Below are positions 24,728 to 35,122 of a stretch of DNA of 64,000 bases, in pieces; position 1 is the stretch's first letter; each line of letters begins with the position of its first letter. Source of the stretch: Trichormus sp. NMC-1 (GTDB taxonomy: Bacteria > Cyanobacteriota > Cyanobacteriia > Cyanobacteriales > Nostocaceae); assembly GCF_001858025.1 (NCBI RefSeq), contig NZ_LZQD01000006.1, forward strand, positions 70,232 through 134,231, in the 5' to 3' direction. The notes under the pieces are model-generated. The model made no database searches. It was given only the letters and a program-made list of their open reading frames with translations, and had not been told where the DNA came from. A program made the translations under genes and the position numbers.

Positions 24728-27202
24728 CTACAACTCAACACCAGGAGTTGATAACTCCCGTGTTTGTTGAGAACTAACTTGAACAATGCCATTTTCATCA
24801 ACATCAACAAGAGCAGTATCGCCATCTTTGATGCGTCCAGACAGAATTTCTTCCGCCAAACTATCTTCCAACAAGCGCATAATTGCCCGACGTAATGGCC
24901 TTGCACCGTAGCTGGGGCTGTAACCCTCAGTTATCAAGCGCTCCTTGAAGCGGTCTGTGACTTCCAAGACAATGCCCTTATCTGTCAACCGACCGAACAC
25001 TTCCTTGAGCATGATTTCGGCGATTTGGGTAACTTCAATCTTGTTCAATTGACGGAAGACGATAATTTCATCTAACCGGTTCAGGAACTCAGGACGGAAG
25101 TATTGTTTCAGTTCCTCATTCACCAAAGAGCGAATTCTGTTGTATTGTGTCTCAGTCGCATCTTCAGAGAACTCAAAGCCGATACCGCTACCACCTTTTT
25201 CAATTACCTTAGAACCAATGTTGGAAGTCAAAATTAGCAAGGTGTTCTTAAAGTCCACCGTGCGTCCTTTCGCGTCAGTTAAACGACCATCTTCCAAAAT
25301 TTGCAAGAGCATATTGAACACATCGGGGTGTGCTTTTTCGATTTCGTCAAACAGCACCACAGTGTAAGGACGACGACGGACAGCTTCTGTTAACTGACCA
25401 CCTTCGTTGTAGCCCACATAACCAGGAGGTGAACCAATCAATTTACTGACGGTATGACGCTCCATGTATTCGGACATATCCAAGCGAATCATTGCTTCTT
25501 CAGAACCGAAGAAGTAAGAAGCCAAGGATTTCGCCAATTCAGTTTTACCAACCCCAGTCGGACCAGAGAAGACAAAACTCGCAATCGGTCGATTTGGATT
25601 TTTCAAACCAACACGAGCGCGACGAATAGCGCGGGAAACAGCCTTCACAGCGTCATCTTGACCGATGAGACGTTGATGCAAGGTGTCTTCCATGTGCAGC
25701 AACTTCTCGGACTCAGACTCGGTGAGTTTGTTCACCGGTACACCTGTCCAGGAAGCGACAATGTGAGCAATGTCTTCTTCGGTGACAACTGGTTCTAAAC
25801 CGTCACCACCAGTAGCATTGGTTTTGCTTTGAGCGATCGCGCGAATTTCCGCTTTAATTTCCATTTCCCGATCGCGCAATTCTCCGGCTCGGTCAAAATC
25901 CTGAGAACGCACTGCATCATCTTTTTCTTTTAAGATTTGCCGCAATTCCTTGTCTAACTCTTTCGCTGCGGGTGGCAGTTGGGAGTTCATTAAACGCACG
26001 CGAGAACCCGCTTCATCAACCAAATCGATGGCTTTATCTGGCAAATAGCGATCGCTGATATATCTATCAGACAATTTCGCCGCTGCTACCAAAGCTTCAT
26101 CGGAGATTTTCAGTTTGTGGTGTTGCTCGTAGCGTTCGCGCAAACCATATAAAATTTCAATTGTTTCATCAACGGAAGGCTCACCCACCATCACAGGCTG
26201 GAAACGTCTTTCCAACGCTGCATCCCGTTCAATGTGCTTGCGGTACTCATCTAAAGTTGTCGCCCCGATACACTGCAATTCGCCTCTAGCCAAAGCTGGT
26301 TTGAGGATATTCGCCGCATCAATTGCGCCTTCAGCCGCACCTGCACCAATTAAAGTGTGAACCTCGTCAATTACCAGGATGACATTACCCGCCGAGCGGA
26401 TTTCATCCATGATTTTTTTTAGACGTTCTTCAAATTCACCCCGGTACTTGGTTCCTGCTACCAGCAAACCAATATCGAGAGTGACAACACGCTTATCTTC
26501 CAGGATGTCGGGGACATCTTTGTTAGCAATGCGGCTCGCTAAACCTTCAGCGATCGCTGTCTTACCAACTCCTGGTTCACCAATCAGCACTGGATTGTTT
26601 TTAGTCCGGCGACCCAAAATTTGAATCACGCGCTCAATTTCTTTGGCACGTCCCACCACAGGATCAAGTTTATTGTCCGTGGCCATTTGGGTCAGATTGG
26701 AACCAAATTCATCCAAAGTCGGGGTTTTTGTGCGACCAGATGGACCGCCTCCTGGTGAAACTTCGGCAGTTTCTCCCAGCATTCGGATTACCTGAGTTCT
26801 CACCTTAGATAAATCTACACCGAGGTTTTCTAGCACCCTGGCTGCTACACCTTCCCCTTCGCGGATGAGGCCCAACAGCAGATGCTCGGTGCCTATGTAG
26901 TTATGCCCCAGTTGGCGTGCTTCTTCCAAGGATAGTTCTAGAACTCGCTTTGCCCGTGGCGTAAACGGAATTTCCACAGCTACAAAGCCAGATCCTCGAC
27001 CTATAATTTTTTCAACTTCAATTCGGGCATCTTTGAGATTAACGCCCATCGATTTCAGCACCTTGGCGGCTACTCCTGTGCCTTCACCAATCAGACCCAA
27101 GAGGATCTGCTCAGTTCCAACAAAGTTGTGACCTAAACGGCGGGCCTCTTCTTGGGCCAGCATGATTACCTTAATGGCTTTTTCTGTGAAGCGTTCAAAC
27201 AT
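24728..27202 (-). CDS. clpC: Clp protease ATP-binding subunit ClpC
   Basis: 824 residues, standard for ClpC. Two N-terminal Clp repeats ([20 protein letters not shown] ... and [20 protein letters not shown]) occupy residues 1-150. AAA+ domain 1 has Walker [14 protein letters not shown] and Walker [14 protein letters not shown]-like middle segment ([22 protein letters not shown]) distinguishes ClpC from ClpA/B. AAA+ domain 2 has [13 protein letters not shown] and [10 protein letters not shown]. ClpC unfolds substrates for ClpP in the cytoplasm and stroma-like compartments, often with adaptor proteins. A good terminator follows the gene. Confidence 0.97.
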   Translation of the reverse strand: MFERFTEKAIKVIMLAQEEARRLGHNFVGTEQILLGLIGEGTGVAAKVLKSMGVNLKDARIEVEKIIGRGSGFVAVEIPFTPRAKRVLELSLEEARQLGHNYIGTEHLLLGLIREGEGVAARVLENLGVDLSKVRTQVIRMLGETAEVSPGGGPSGRTKTPTLDEFGSNLTQMATDNKLDPVVGRAKEIERVIQILGRRTKNNPVLIGEPGVGKTAIAEGLASRIANKDVPDILEDKRVVTLDIGLLVAGTKYRGEFEERLKKIMDEIRSAGNVILVIDEVHTLIGAGAAEGAIDAANILKPALARGELQCIGATTLDEYRKHIERDAALERRFQPVMVGEPSVDETIEILYGLRERYEQHHKLKISDEALVAAAKLSDRYISDRYLPDKAIDLVDEAGSRVRLMNSQLPPAAKELDKELRQILKEKDDAVRSQDFDRAGELRDREMEIKAEIRAIAQSKTNATGGDGLEPVVTEEDIAHIVASWTGVPVNKLTESESEKLLHMEDTLHQRLIGQDDAVKAVSRAIRRARVGLKNPNRPIASFVFSGPTGVGKTELAKSLASYFFGSEEAMIRLDMSEYMERHTVSKLIGSPPGYVGYNEGGQLTEAVRRRPYTVVLFDEIEKAHPDVFNMLLQILEDGRLTDAKGRTVDFKNTLLILTSNIGSKVIEKGGSGIGFEFSEDATETQYNRIRSLVNEELKQYFRPEFLNRLDEIIVFRQLNKIEVTQIAEIMLKEVFGRLTDKGIVLEVTDRFKERLITEGYSPSYGARPLRRAIMRLLEDSLAEEILSGRIKDGDTALVDVDENGIVQVSSQQTRELSTPGVEL

Positions 27203-27821
27203 GGCATTTTTCCCATCACCTGCGGTCGTGCCGGTATGCTGATTTTAGCACAGGCTAAAAGTTTGGATGTTTGTATACAAATTTTGAACATCCAATCGCC
27301 ATCAGACATGGTGATGAGTTAATTGCTAACTTTTTATTACTTTTTGTGTAGCTAGTGTACTGAGGAGGTTGAATTTATCAGGCTTTTTGGGACTAATGAC
27401 AAACATATAAAGCTTTCATGTTGAGATTTTGTTTATTTAGCCCCAAGGGAAACTATGTATCATATATCGACCCTTTTTGTCAATAAACTTCTGTTTTTAA
27501 TAAGCCTAGGTTATGAAAAGGCTAAATAAAGTTTAAAATTCTGATGAGAATTCAATAGCATGGAAATTACATTTTTTCTCATTAGGGAGAAAACAATTAA
27601 AAATCAATAAGTAGGTTGGCGTTAAAAATTGTCGTTATGACAAGGGAACAGGGAACAGGGAACAGGGAACAGGGAACAGGGAACAGGGGACGCGGCGATA
27701 AGTCAAGAGTAAAGAGACACGGAGATATGGGAAAAGAAGACACGGGGATACTGGGAAAGAGTTGACTGTCAGAAGACAATCTCTCTTTCTCACCGCGTCT
27801 CCCTATCACCGAGTCCCCTTG
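27203..27821. other. Gap upstream of clpC with element fragment
   Basis: Holds the clpC promoter region, not resolved further. It also holds a partial TAAGTAGGT-type element from 27608 and a purine-rich tract of former repeats up to rimI. No gene is supported. Confidence 0.5.
27608..27690. mobile_element. TAAGTAGGT-family element, left part, with six GGGAACA heptamers
   Basis: Begins TAAGTAGGTTGGCG and GTCGTTATGACAAGG, then six perfect GGGAACA units (27644-27685). The right terminus found in complete copies is missing or degenerate. Confidence 0.7.
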
Positions 27822-28346
27822 TTAACTGAGGCGATTGCTAACCATGATCTGCCAATCATCTAAAGTTTTGAGAAATTTTGGCTGTTGTAGGTCAGAAAGC
27901 CAAAGAATCAGGGCATCTTCATCGTTATCTTTGTAGTAACGTGGTCTTCTGCCGGCTGTTTTAAAGCCAAATTTTTGATATAACGAGATTGCTGCCTGGT
28001 TGGAAGCGCGGACTTCGAGGGTTGCTCGCTCCAAACCGCGATCGCTCGCTGTCTTCAGCAAAGAATATAACAAAACCTGTCCCAAACCTTGACGGTGATA
28101 TTGAGGATGAACCGCCAAAATTGTAATGTGTGCTTCTTCTAAAATTGACCAAAAACAGCCCATTGCCAGCAAATCAGTGCTAGAAAACGGGGAAAATAAA
28201 CCTAAAAAATGACTGTTAGGGCTTTCCAACTCCCGTCGGTAGCCATCCATTGTCCACAAGCCATCAAAACAAGCTTTATCCAGTTCCAGCAATGCACTCA
28301 AATGCTCAAGTGTCAAGGATTGAATTTTTAAATCTAATAAAATCAC
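27822..28346 (-). CDS. rimI: Ribosomal-protein-alanine N-acetyltransferase (RimI-type GNAT)
   Basis: 174 residues with the GNAT acetyl-CoA motif HPQYHRQGLGQVLLYSLLKTA followed by LEVRASNQAAISLYQKFGFKTAGRRPRYY, diagnostic of RimI. The motif ALILWL closes the fold. The enzyme acetylates N-termini, classically ribosomal protein S18. The gene lies between two repeat-rich gaps and points away from lysA. It is slightly longer than the roughly 150-residue E. coli enzyme because of a C-terminal extension (KFLKTLDDWQIMVSNRLS). Confidence 0.9.
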   Translation of the reverse strand: MILLDLKIQSLTLEHLSALLELDKACFDGLWTMDGYRRELESPNSHFLGLFSPFSSTDLLAMGCFWSILEEAHITILAVHPQYHRQGLGQVLLYSLLKTASDRGLERATLEVRASNQAAISLYQKFGFKTAGRRPRYYKDNDEDALILWLSDLQQPKFLKTLDDWQIMVSNRLS

Positions 28347-28350
28347 GGTT

Positions 28351-28420
28351 AGAGGAGGCAGGGGGCAGGGGGCAGGGGAGATGGGGAGATGGGGAGGTGG
28401 GGAGATGGGGAGATGGGGAA
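28351..28420. repeat. G-rich minisatellite between rimI and lysA
   Basis: Consecutive GGCAGGG and GGGAGATG-type units (about seven to eight bases each). It is one of the degenerate tandem arrays common in this genome. Confidence 0.8.
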
Positions 28421-28564
28421 AATGAAGAATAACTTAATTACCCATTACCTCTTATCAATCACCCATTACCAATCACCTATTACCCATTACCAGCAAAGTT
28501 GTAAACTGGGAATCGGGAGAATAAGTCACGCCCGTAATTTTCACAAGGACAACTTTTATTATTT

Positions 28565-29971
28565 ATGGTATCGACTCACCCCGTCGGGGTTCAACCTTCT
28601 GGCAATCAATATTTACCTCAAAAGCGAAATAACACAACGCTTTCACCTAATCAAGAACTCTTACCCTTAAGTGCCAGAGTTAATCGTCATGACTCCCTGG
28701 AAATCGGTGGGTGTGATGTCACAACACTAGTTCAGCAGTTTGGTTCACCTTTATATATTTTAGATGAAGAAACTCTGCGGACAGCTTGCCAACAATACCG
28801 GGATACATTCAAACAATACTACAAAGGTGAATCTCAAGTATTGTACGCTTCCAAGGCATGGAATTGTCTAGCTGTTTGTGCGATCGTTGCCTCAGAAGGT
28901 TTAGGAATAGATGTAGTCTCTGGTGGTGAACTTTACACCGCCTTGAATGCGGGTGTTAGTCCAGATAAAATCTACCTGCACGGCAATAATAAATCTCGTG
29001 ATGAGTTAGTTTTAGCCATTGAATCGGGTTGTACCATTGTTGCTGACAATTGGCATGAATTACATACCTTGGTAGACATTGTAGAGACGTTTCATGAAAC
29101 GTCTCTACAAAAAATCCGTATCATGTTGCGGTTAACTCCGGGGATTGAATGCCATACCCACGAATATATTCGCACCGGACATTTAGATAGTAAATTTGGC
29201 TTTGATCCCAATGATTTAGATGAGGTATTTGCCTTTGTCAGCAAACAACCTGGTTTAAACTGTGTGGGATTACACGCTCATATTGGTTCGCAGATTTTTG
29301 AACGTCAGCCCCATCGGGATTTGGGTGTGGTGATGGTACAGTGGTTGCGGGATGCAGCCAAGTATGATTTGGAATTGACAGAATTAAATGTTGGTGGTGG
29401 TTTAGGAATTAAGTACACAGAATCAGATGATCCCCCTAGCATCGAAGAATGGTCAAAGGCAATTTGTGAAGTAGTTCAACAAGCTTGTGCGGCGGAAAAT
29501 CTACCTTTACCAAAATTATTATGTGAACCAGGGCGATCGCTAATTGCGACTGCTTGCGTTACAGCCTACACTATTGGTTCAGCTAAAGTCATTCCTGATA
29601 TTCGTACTTATGTAACGATTGATGGTGGAATGTCTGACAATCCCCGCCCCATTACCTACCAATCAGTTTATCGGGCAGTCGTTGCTAATAAAATGTCAGC
29701 TTCTTTGACAGAAACAGTCACATTGGCTGGTAAACATTGTGAATCAGGAGATATTCTGATTAAAAATGCCCAACTACCAAAAACTCAACCAGGCGACATT
29801 CTCGTAGTTATGGGAACTGGTGCGTACAATTACAGTATGGCATCTAACTACAACCGTCTGCCCCGACCGGCAGCTGTTTTAGTGGCGAATAGCGAAGCAA
29901 ATTTAATTTTGCAGCGCGAAACTTATCAAGACATAATTCGACAAGATTGCCTACCCGAACGACTTAAATAG
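28565..29971 (+). CDS. lysA: Diaminopimelate decarboxylase (with an inserted palindromic repeat)
   Basis: 468 residues. MVSTHPVGVQPSG is the usual cyanobacterial start. The PLP-lysine lies in LYASKAWNCLAV. HAHIGSQIF, the glycine loop LNVGGGLGIKY, and CEPGRSL then GAYNYSMASNYN are fold-III decarboxylase motifs. It converts meso-diaminopimelate to lysine and CO2 in the cytoplasm. At 29080-29109 an in-frame 30-bp palindrome encodes about ten extra residues (VETFHETSLQ) between DIVETF and IRIMLRLTPG. It starts the lysA-cdaA-uppS run, with 89 bases to cdaA. Confidence 0.96.
   Translation: MVSTHPVGVQPSGNQYLPQKRNNTTLSPNQELLPLSARVNRHDSLEIGGCDVTTLVQQFGSPLYILDEETLRTACQQYRDTFKQYYKGESQVLYASKAWNCLAVCAIVASEGLGIDVVSGGELYTALNAGVSPDKIYLHGNNKSRDELVLAIESGCTIVADNWHELHTLVDIVETFHETSLQKIRIMLRLTPGIECHTHEYIRTGHLDSKFGFDPNDLDEVFAFVSKQPGLNCVGLHAHIGSQIFERQPHRDLGVVMVQWLRDAAKYDLELTELNVGGGLGIKYTESDDPPSIEEWSKAICEVVQQACAAENLPLPKLLCEPGRSLIATACVTAYTIGSAKVIPDIRTYVTIDGGMSDNPRPITYQSVYRAVVANKMSASLTETVTLAGKHCESGDILIKNAQLPKTQPGDILVVMGTGAYNYSMASNYNRLPRPAAVLVANSEANLILQRETYQDIIRQDCLPERLK
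29080..29109. repeat. Perfect palindrome inserted in lysA coding sequence
   Basis: Half-site TGTAGAGACGTTTCA followed by its exact complement. It is the same family as 20008-20037 (differing only at the centre). Its 30-base length keeps the lysA frame open. Confidence 0.92.
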
Positions 29972-30008
29972 TGAGTAGTCCTTGGTCATTAGTTATTAGC
30001 TAAGAACC

Positions 30009-30043
30009 AATGACTAATGACTAATGACTAATGACTAATGACT
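30009..30043. repeat. Heptamer AATGACT x 5 upstream of cdaA
   Basis: Five perfect units lie in the lysA-cdaA gap, ending 17 bases before the cdaA start codon. They are therefore probably in the cdaA ribosome-binding leader region. Confidence 0.9.
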
Positions 30044-30060
30044 ATTAGAATCCAGATGTC

Positions 30061-30984
30061 ATGAGAGATTGGTGGAAGCAACGGCTGATAAACCCAGAAT
30101 GGTCACAGTCCTTGCTAGTTGGGACTCTGGATATTGTGTTGGTGCTGGCGCTGACATACATGATCCTAGTGATTATTAGTGAACGCCGGACGCTGTGGAT
30201 GGTGCGGGGATTTATACTCTTGATGCTTGCCTCAGCATTCAGTGGCACTTTAGGGCTACCTCTACTCAATTTCGTTCTGGAAAAGTTGGTAATTGGTTGT
30301 GCTGTAGCAATGGCGGTAGCACTCCAGTCAGAATTTCGCCGATTTTTGGAACAACTGGGACGGGGTGAATTTCGGCAGTTATTCCAACCCGACCGCTTGG
30401 CAGTTCCCAAATCTGATAGCGTAATTGATGAAATTGTCGATGCAGTCAAAGAACTGTCAAAAAACCGAATTGGCGCTTTGCTGATTTTGGAAACTTCCGG
30501 ACCAATTGATGAGCGAGATTTTTCTGTACCCGGAGTTAAGTTAAATGCAGAAGTTTCTAAGGAACTAATACAGACAATTTTTCAGCCAAAAACTTTATTA
30601 CACGACGGGGCAACTTTGATTCGTGGTTCGCGGATTGTAGCATCGGGTATAATTTTACCACTTTCGGGACGCACAGCCTCGCGCCAGTTGGGTACACGCC
30701 ATCGGGCAGCAATGGGAATTACTGAGCGGGTCGAAAATTGCATTTGTGTGGTTGTATCAGAAGAAACGGGTTCTATTTCCTTAGCGGAACGGGGAACTCT
30801 ATACAGGCCACTGACGATTAAGAAGCTAAAAGAATCTTTAGAGGTTAGATTTTCGCCAACTGTAGATCGGGAAGCAGTTGCTCCGGGTCTTTTAAGTTTA
30901 ATTCGTCAAATTGGTGGAAAAACACTAGCATTGGGTTCACGATTACTCGGTTTATTATCGACTGCTTCTCGAAGTAAAAAATGA
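30061..30984 (+). CDS. cdaA: Membrane diadenylate cyclase CdaA
   Basis: 307 residues. Three N-terminal membrane helices (residues about 18-40, 45-63 and 70-85) precede the DisA_N cyclase domain. [11 protein letters not shown] (DGA motif) and [11 protein letters not shown] (RHR motif) are the ATP-binding and catalytic signatures. It makes cyclic di-AMP from two ATP at the membrane; c-di-AMP controls potassium, osmotic and cell-wall balance. The C-terminal extension (about residues 255-307) is longer than in Bacillus. It overlaps uppS by four bases, indicating an operon that links c-di-AMP to cell-wall lipid carrier synthesis. Confidence 0.95.
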   Translation: MRDWWKQRLINPEWSQSLLVGTLDIVLVLALTYMILVIISERRTLWMVRGFILLMLASAFSGTLGLPLLNFVLEKLVIGCAVAMAVALQSEFRRFLEQLGRGEFRQLFQPDRLAVPKSDSVIDEIVDAVKELSKNRIGALLILETSGPIDERDFSVPGVKLNAEVSKELIQTIFQPKTLLHDGATLIRGSRIVASGIILPLSGRTASRQLGTRHRAAMGITERVENCICVVVSEETGSISLAERGTLYRPLTIKKLKESLEVRFSPTVDREAVAPGLLSLIRQIGGKTLALGSRLLGLLSTASRSKK

Positions 30985-31730
30985 CAACACAACATACTGA
31001 ACTGCAATATTTACCCTCTGATTTAAAAAAAGAACTACTTCCCCAGCACGTTGCGGTGATTATGGATGGCAATGGTCGATGGGCTAAACGTCAAGGTTTA
31101 CCCCGGATTATGGGTCATAAAGCTGGTGTAGATGCGATTAAGGATTTGCTCCGCTGTTGTAAGGATTGGGGAATTAAGGCACTGACTGTGTATGCTTTTT
31201 CCACGGAGAATTGGAAAAGGCCACAGGAGGAGGTAGAGTTTTTGATGACTCTGTTCCAGCGAGTTTTGCGTCAAGAACTGCGGGAAATGGTAGAAGAAAA
31301 TGTGCAGATTCAGTTTGTGGGGAATTTGCAAGCTTTACCAAAAGCACTCCAAGAGGAGATTTCTCGCTCTATGGCAGAAACTAAGGATAATCGCAGTATC
31401 CGGTTTACTGTAGCCACAAATTATGGCGGTAGGCAGGAGATTTTACAAGCTTGTCGAGCGATCGCACTCAAGGTGCAACAAGGTCTCCTACAACCTGAAG
31501 AAATTTCTGAAGAGGTTTTTGAAAGTCATTTATACACCGCAGGAGTAGCAGATCCTGATTTACTCATTCGGACTAGTGGAGAAATGCGGTTATCAAATTT
31601 CTTACTTTGGCAAATGGCCTATGGAGAAATTTATATTACTGATGCTCTCTGGCCAGATTTTGACCGCCAAGAGTTTCACCTAGCTCTCTGTGCCTATCAG
31701 CAACGGGAAAGGCGTTTTGGGAAGGTTTAG
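30981..31730 (+). CDS. uppS: Isoprenyl transferase (undecaprenyl diphosphate synthase)
   Basis: 249 residues of the cis-prenyltransferase family. [21 protein letters not shown] carries the catalytic Asp and phosphate-binding residues, [11 protein letters not shown] follows, and [23 protein letters not shown] is the C-terminal signature. It adds isopentenyl units to make the C55 lipid carrier for peptidoglycan and surface polysaccharides. Its ATG overlaps the cdaA stop (ATGA type), so the two are translationally coupled. Confidence 0.96.
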   Translation: MTTQHTELQYLPSDLKKELLPQHVAVIMDGNGRWAKRQGLPRIMGHKAGVDAIKDLLRCCKDWGIKALTVYAFSTENWKRPQEEVEFLMTLFQRVLRQELREMVEENVQIQFVGNLQALPKALQEEISRSMAETKDNRSIRFTVATNYGGRQEILQACRAIALKVQQGLLQPEEISEEVFESHLYTAGVADPDLLIRTSGEMRLSNFLLWQMAYGEIYITDALWPDFDRQEFHLALCAYQQRERRFGKV

Positions 31731-31756
31731 TTGATAGTTGATAGTTACAGCAGAAT

Positions 31757-31806
<50 letters not shown>

Positions 31807-31946
31807 AAAACTGGCTTGCTGTCTAGGTTTCAATTGTGATTATGTACCGTATGGCTACGCCACGCAAGCTATCGGCTGACGCTCACGGCGAAGCCTCATT
31901 GATCTGCAATCTGCTATATCAGTTTCTAATAACTAATGACTAATAA

Positions 31947-32219
31947 CTAAGGACCAGAAAAAACAGCTTGTTCTATATCTTCTCGACTTAAAGAATATTT
32001 AAAAGAACGTTGGATATCTTGACCGTTTTCTCCAGCTTGGATATATCGGACTGTAATCTGCTCGATATCTAGCCAAAGTTCGGCTTGCCAACTAGGTTTT
32101 TGTAATCGCCAACAATGTAGTTCATTTTCATCTTGTTGACAACCTTGATTTTTTAGCCACTGTTCGATTTGTGGTAAAGGATGGCTATATAAAGGTGTGT
32201 CAGAGGGCAAAATAGACAT
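31947..32219 (-). CDS. DUF3143 family protein
   Basis: 90 residues, matching the small cyanobacterial DUF3143 pattern: LPSDTPLYSHPLPQIEQWLKNQGC near the start, HCWRLQKPSWQAELWLDIEQITVRYI in the middle and RSFKYSLSREDIEQAVFSGP at the end. Function unknown. It is conserved in photosynthetic lineages beside the J-domain gene that lies 37 bases upstream here, so the two are probably cotranscribed. Confidence 0.85.
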   Translation of the reverse strand: MSILPSDTPLYSHPLPQIEQWLKNQGCQQDENELHCWRLQKPSWQAELWLDIEQITVRYIQAGENGQDIQRSFKYSLSREDIEQAVFSGP

Positions 32220-32256
32220 AACTTGGATTGTAGATTTTGGATTTTAGATTAAGCAA

Positions 32257-32808
32257 TTATTGATTGTTAATTTTACTCTCTGTCTGTGTCTTTAGTTGGT
32301 AAATTTGGGTAATTTGCTGTTGTGTATTCAGCGGTTGAGAAAGGTGGGTTTGTAAACTGGGTTCACCACGAATAACGGCGACAGCGATCGCTAGTAGCAA
32401 ACAACCCACAAGGGTTAAGCCTAACACAAATAATACAAAGATTTCTCCAGATGATAAAGGGCGATCGCTCGCATCCAGATACATTGATTTTGAGTAATCA
32501 TAAGGTTTATGCACGGAATGGTTTAAATCTGTTGGTGCTTGAATTACCCCAAATCGAGAATAGCCAATCTTTACATCATAACTTAACCGTCGTTCTGGAT
32601 GACTGAGGGTAGCATAAGCTTCATTAATTTGTTGAAATTTTTCAGTAGCAATACTAGCAGGTAATTCTGTTGTATCTGGATGATACTGTTTACTAAGTTC
32701 TCTGTAAACGCGACGAATATCAATCACTGATGCGGAAGGATGCAATCCTAGCAGGGAGTAATATGTTGTAGTTTCGCTGCTTTGTGGCTTTGTTCCGTTT
32801 TGACTCAC
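32257..32808 (-). CDS. Membrane-anchored J-domain protein
   Basis: 183 residues. The N-terminal J domain (YYSLLGLHPSASVIDIRRVYRELSKQYHPD) contains the HPD tripeptide needed to stimulate Hsp70 ATPase. A single hydrophobic helix follows at about residues 122-145 (IFVLFVLGLTLVGCLLLAIAVAVI), then a Gln-rich tail. It should recruit a DnaK to a membrane; DnaK3 encoded at 37152-39212 is a plausible partner. It lacks the Gly/Phe and zinc-finger parts of DnaJ. Confidence 0.9.
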   Translation of the reverse strand: MSQNGTKPQSSETTTYYSLLGLHPSASVIDIRRVYRELSKQYHPDTTELPASIATEKFQQINEAYATLSHPERRLSYDVKIGYSRFGVIQAPTDLNHSVHKPYDYSKSMYLDASDRPLSSGEIFVLFVLGLTLVGCLLLAIAVAVIRGEPSLQTHLSQPLNTQQQITQIYQLKTQTESKINNQ

Positions 32809-32930
32809 GGCTTTGATTCACTTTGCTCAAAAATGTTTTTTATATTTTAAATCTTTTGTGAAATAAGCTGTACAACTTGTTCCCATACAGAGTATGGGAA
32901 CTAATTTTAAAGGCTCTGCCTTTAGTAGAA

Positions 32931-33900
32931 TTAAAACGTGAATGTTGTCCTCACCGTACCAATGACAACATCAGGATTATTACTGGTTTGGTTGGGAGCT
33001 ACTAGCCAAATTACACCCGGTGTAATGGAAATATGATCATTTAATTTATACTTATAGAAAGCTTCCAAATGCAAGGGTGTGGCACGATTAGGAATGGTAT
33101 TAACTACATCACTTGCACCACCTAAAAATGGTCTATAGAAAGGAATGATACCAGAACGAGTTGCATAGGGGGGAACGCCGGCGATAATACCTCCCAGATT
33201 ACCTTCTTTACCCAAATCAGGAAAAGCTAGAGCGATCGCATAACTGTAAACATCTGCACTTTCATTATCTGTTCCTGCGGATCTACCTTGTTGATTAGTA
33301 TACATAAACCAACTATTGACAGCAAATTTGGGAGAAACTCGCCACAACCCCGCTACACCATAAGCGTTAATTTCTCTGCGGGCATTATCGGAAATTAAAC
33401 TCGGTGAATTGGCGGAAATTGTTCCCACATCATTAAGGAAAGTCGGTGTTCCTGCGGTATAACCGTTGAGGTAAGTTAAACCAAAAGCTAAATTTCTGCT
33501 TGGTTGGATGGTTAATTGTGCTAAAGCTGAGTAGCGACCATTAAATAAACCTCCTGCTGTCGTTCCATTACTGCTATCAGGAGTTAAATTTTCTGGACTT
33601 TCGGCATTGGGAGCTAAATAACCTAAAGTTAAGTTAATCCCCGAACTCAATTCATAATTCAACCCTAAACCCGCACCTTGGGAAACAATGCGGTAGATAG
33701 GACTATATTGAGCAAAGGTAGAAAGTGAACCAGAACCCCCATCTTCATCATTAAATGTACTAAATACATTGGGTAAATAGTCTACGTGTTCTCCCCTATT
33801 GGCAAATACAGTTGCCCGTAATTTTTTACTTATTGGAAACTTATAACTAACTGTCCCTATTTCTACACTACCAGGTTTATTACCAGAGATAGCCTGGGGA
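32931..33900 (-). pseudogene. OprB-type outer-membrane porin, 5'-truncated
   Basis: About 320 residues of the C-terminal beta-barrel of a cyanobacterial carbohydrate/iron-type porin, ending TPGVIWLVAPNQTSNNPDVV then GTVRTTFTF, with the usual terminal Phe. The signal peptide, SLH domain and coiled coil found in intact relatives (compare 56617-58233) are missing. The open frame continues to 34004, but beyond about 33900 it runs antisense through lanM-derived DNA and encodes an unrelated MVSVPTCTNCG... leader. The gene was therefore cut by the rearrangement that brought in the lanthipeptide fragments and is unlikely to be functional. Confidence 0.8.
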
Positions 33901-33903
33901 AAT

Positions 33904-34473
33904 ATGGAAGCACCTGGAATTGATTTAAGTGGTTTGGGAGGTGCTAAGGGACAATTAACACCGGATAAAGTTCCGCAATTAGTGCAGGTAGGGACAGATA
34001 CCATGCGGGTTGAACGTCATCAGGCTGTGATCGAAGCTAGTCAAAACCGTCCTCAATTAAATCAACAGGAAGTGAATGTACAAGAATATACAGATGCAAT
34101 TATCAAAGGATTTACTGCTGTTTATGAGATTTTATTAGAATATCGCCAAGAATTAACGGAGATTTTAACGCAGTTTGCAGAAGATAAAGTGCGGGTAGTG
34201 ATGCGTGCTAGTAGAACCTATGCTTTGTTACTACGGGAAAGTTATCATCCTGATTTTTTACGAAATGGCTTAGAGAGGGATCGCTTATTTGATAAACTTT
34301 GGATAGATGTCAAAAACCGTCCGCAACTGATTCAAATCATTTCCGCAGAACAAGAAGCACTGTGGAAAAACGATATTCCCCTATTTACAACATATCCTCA
34401 TTCCCGCGATTTATATCATCGAGACACAGATTTACATATCCCTAACTTCTTCAACGAATCAGGAATTGAATAG
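33904..34473 (+). pseudogene. LanM lanthipeptide synthetase fragment (dehydratase part)
   Basis: 189 residues from the DUF4135 dehydratase region of class II LanM enzymes: GIDLSGLGG, QLTPDKVPQLVQVGTDTM, SQNRPQLNQQ, YTDAIIKGFTAVYEIL and ESYHPDFLRNGLERDRLFDKLW. It ends just after IPNFFNESGIE. Intact LanM is about 1000 residues, so both the N-terminus and the following several hundred residues are missing. Its left edge abuts the truncated porin. It probably encodes no working enzyme. Confidence 0.85.
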
Positions 34474-34943
34474 CCATAGCAGCAATTAACTACGAACGCA
34501 GTCATTTTCACCCCAGTACAAATAACTGGTTAGATCTACGGCAAGAGAATGTAAAAAATAGTTTCATGACAGCATGGTGTAGTGGTGCGCCCGGAATTGG
34601 TTTAGGACGTTTGGGTATCCCAGGAAATGCACTGAATTTAATCATGTATAAAGAAATTAAAACCGCCATTGAAACCACCATCAAACAAGGATTTGGTGAT
34701 AACCATTGTCTCTGTCATGGAGACTTAGGAAACATTGACTTATTATTAATAGCAAATGCGAAATTAGATTACCCAGAAATTGTCAGAAAGACCGAAAAAA
34801 TTGCTTCCCAAATATTAGATAATCTCCAAAAAAACAACCTGCGTTGTGGTGTCCCCTTGGGAATAGAAACCCCAGGATTAATGACAGGTTTAGCGGGTAT
34901 TGGTTACGGACTTTTACGCCTTTATCAGGGGAAACGCATCTAA
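34472..34943 (+). pseudogene. LanM lanthipeptide synthetase fragment (cyclase part)
   Basis: In a shifted frame directly after the dehydratase piece the DNA encodes IAIAAINYERSHFHPSTNNW and FMTAWCSGAPGIGLGRLG, then HCLCHGDLGNIDLLL, RCGVPLGIETPGLMTGLAGIGYGLLRL. These are the LanC-like cyclase zinc ligands (Cys in WC, Cys-His in CHG) and the C-terminal signature. The region linking the two fragments has been deleted with loss of frame. The end runs into the left terminus of an inverted-repeat element. Confidence 0.88.
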
Positions 34944-35121
34944 ATCTTATTGACAAAATACCGTTTTCATGTATAAACCAAGAAATCCCTATTTATCGTT
35001 TGATTGATTTTTTCAGGATCATAGTAATGGACTAAAATATTGTCAATAAGTGGTCGTTAATGCGAATATTTTGGTCATTATTGAGATTGAATCGCCCTTA
35101 TTGATAAGATGCGTTTCCCCT
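34927..35121. mobile_element. 195-bp MITE-like element with perfect 15-bp terminal inverted repeats
   Basis: AGGGGAAACGCATCT at 34927-34941 and its exact reverse complement at 35107-35121. Secondary inner arms CTTATTGACAA and TTGTCAATAAG form a further hairpin. There is no coding capacity. It separates the lanM remnant from the ABC-exporter remnant. Confidence 0.8.
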
Positions 35122-35122
35122 G

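Noticed and set aside
27597-27809. 70-residue Pro/Ser-rich minus-strand frame between clpC and rimI
   Set aside because: Generated by GGGAACA and related tandem repeats within a mini-element.
28389-28670. 93-residue frame overlapping the lysA start
   Set aside because: Begins inside a G-rich minisatellite and continues out of frame across the well-supported lysA start.
33904-34004. N-terminal extension of the porin (MVSVPTCTNCG...)
   Set aside because: This DNA encodes LanM sequence on the other strand; the porin-like homology ends at about 33900.
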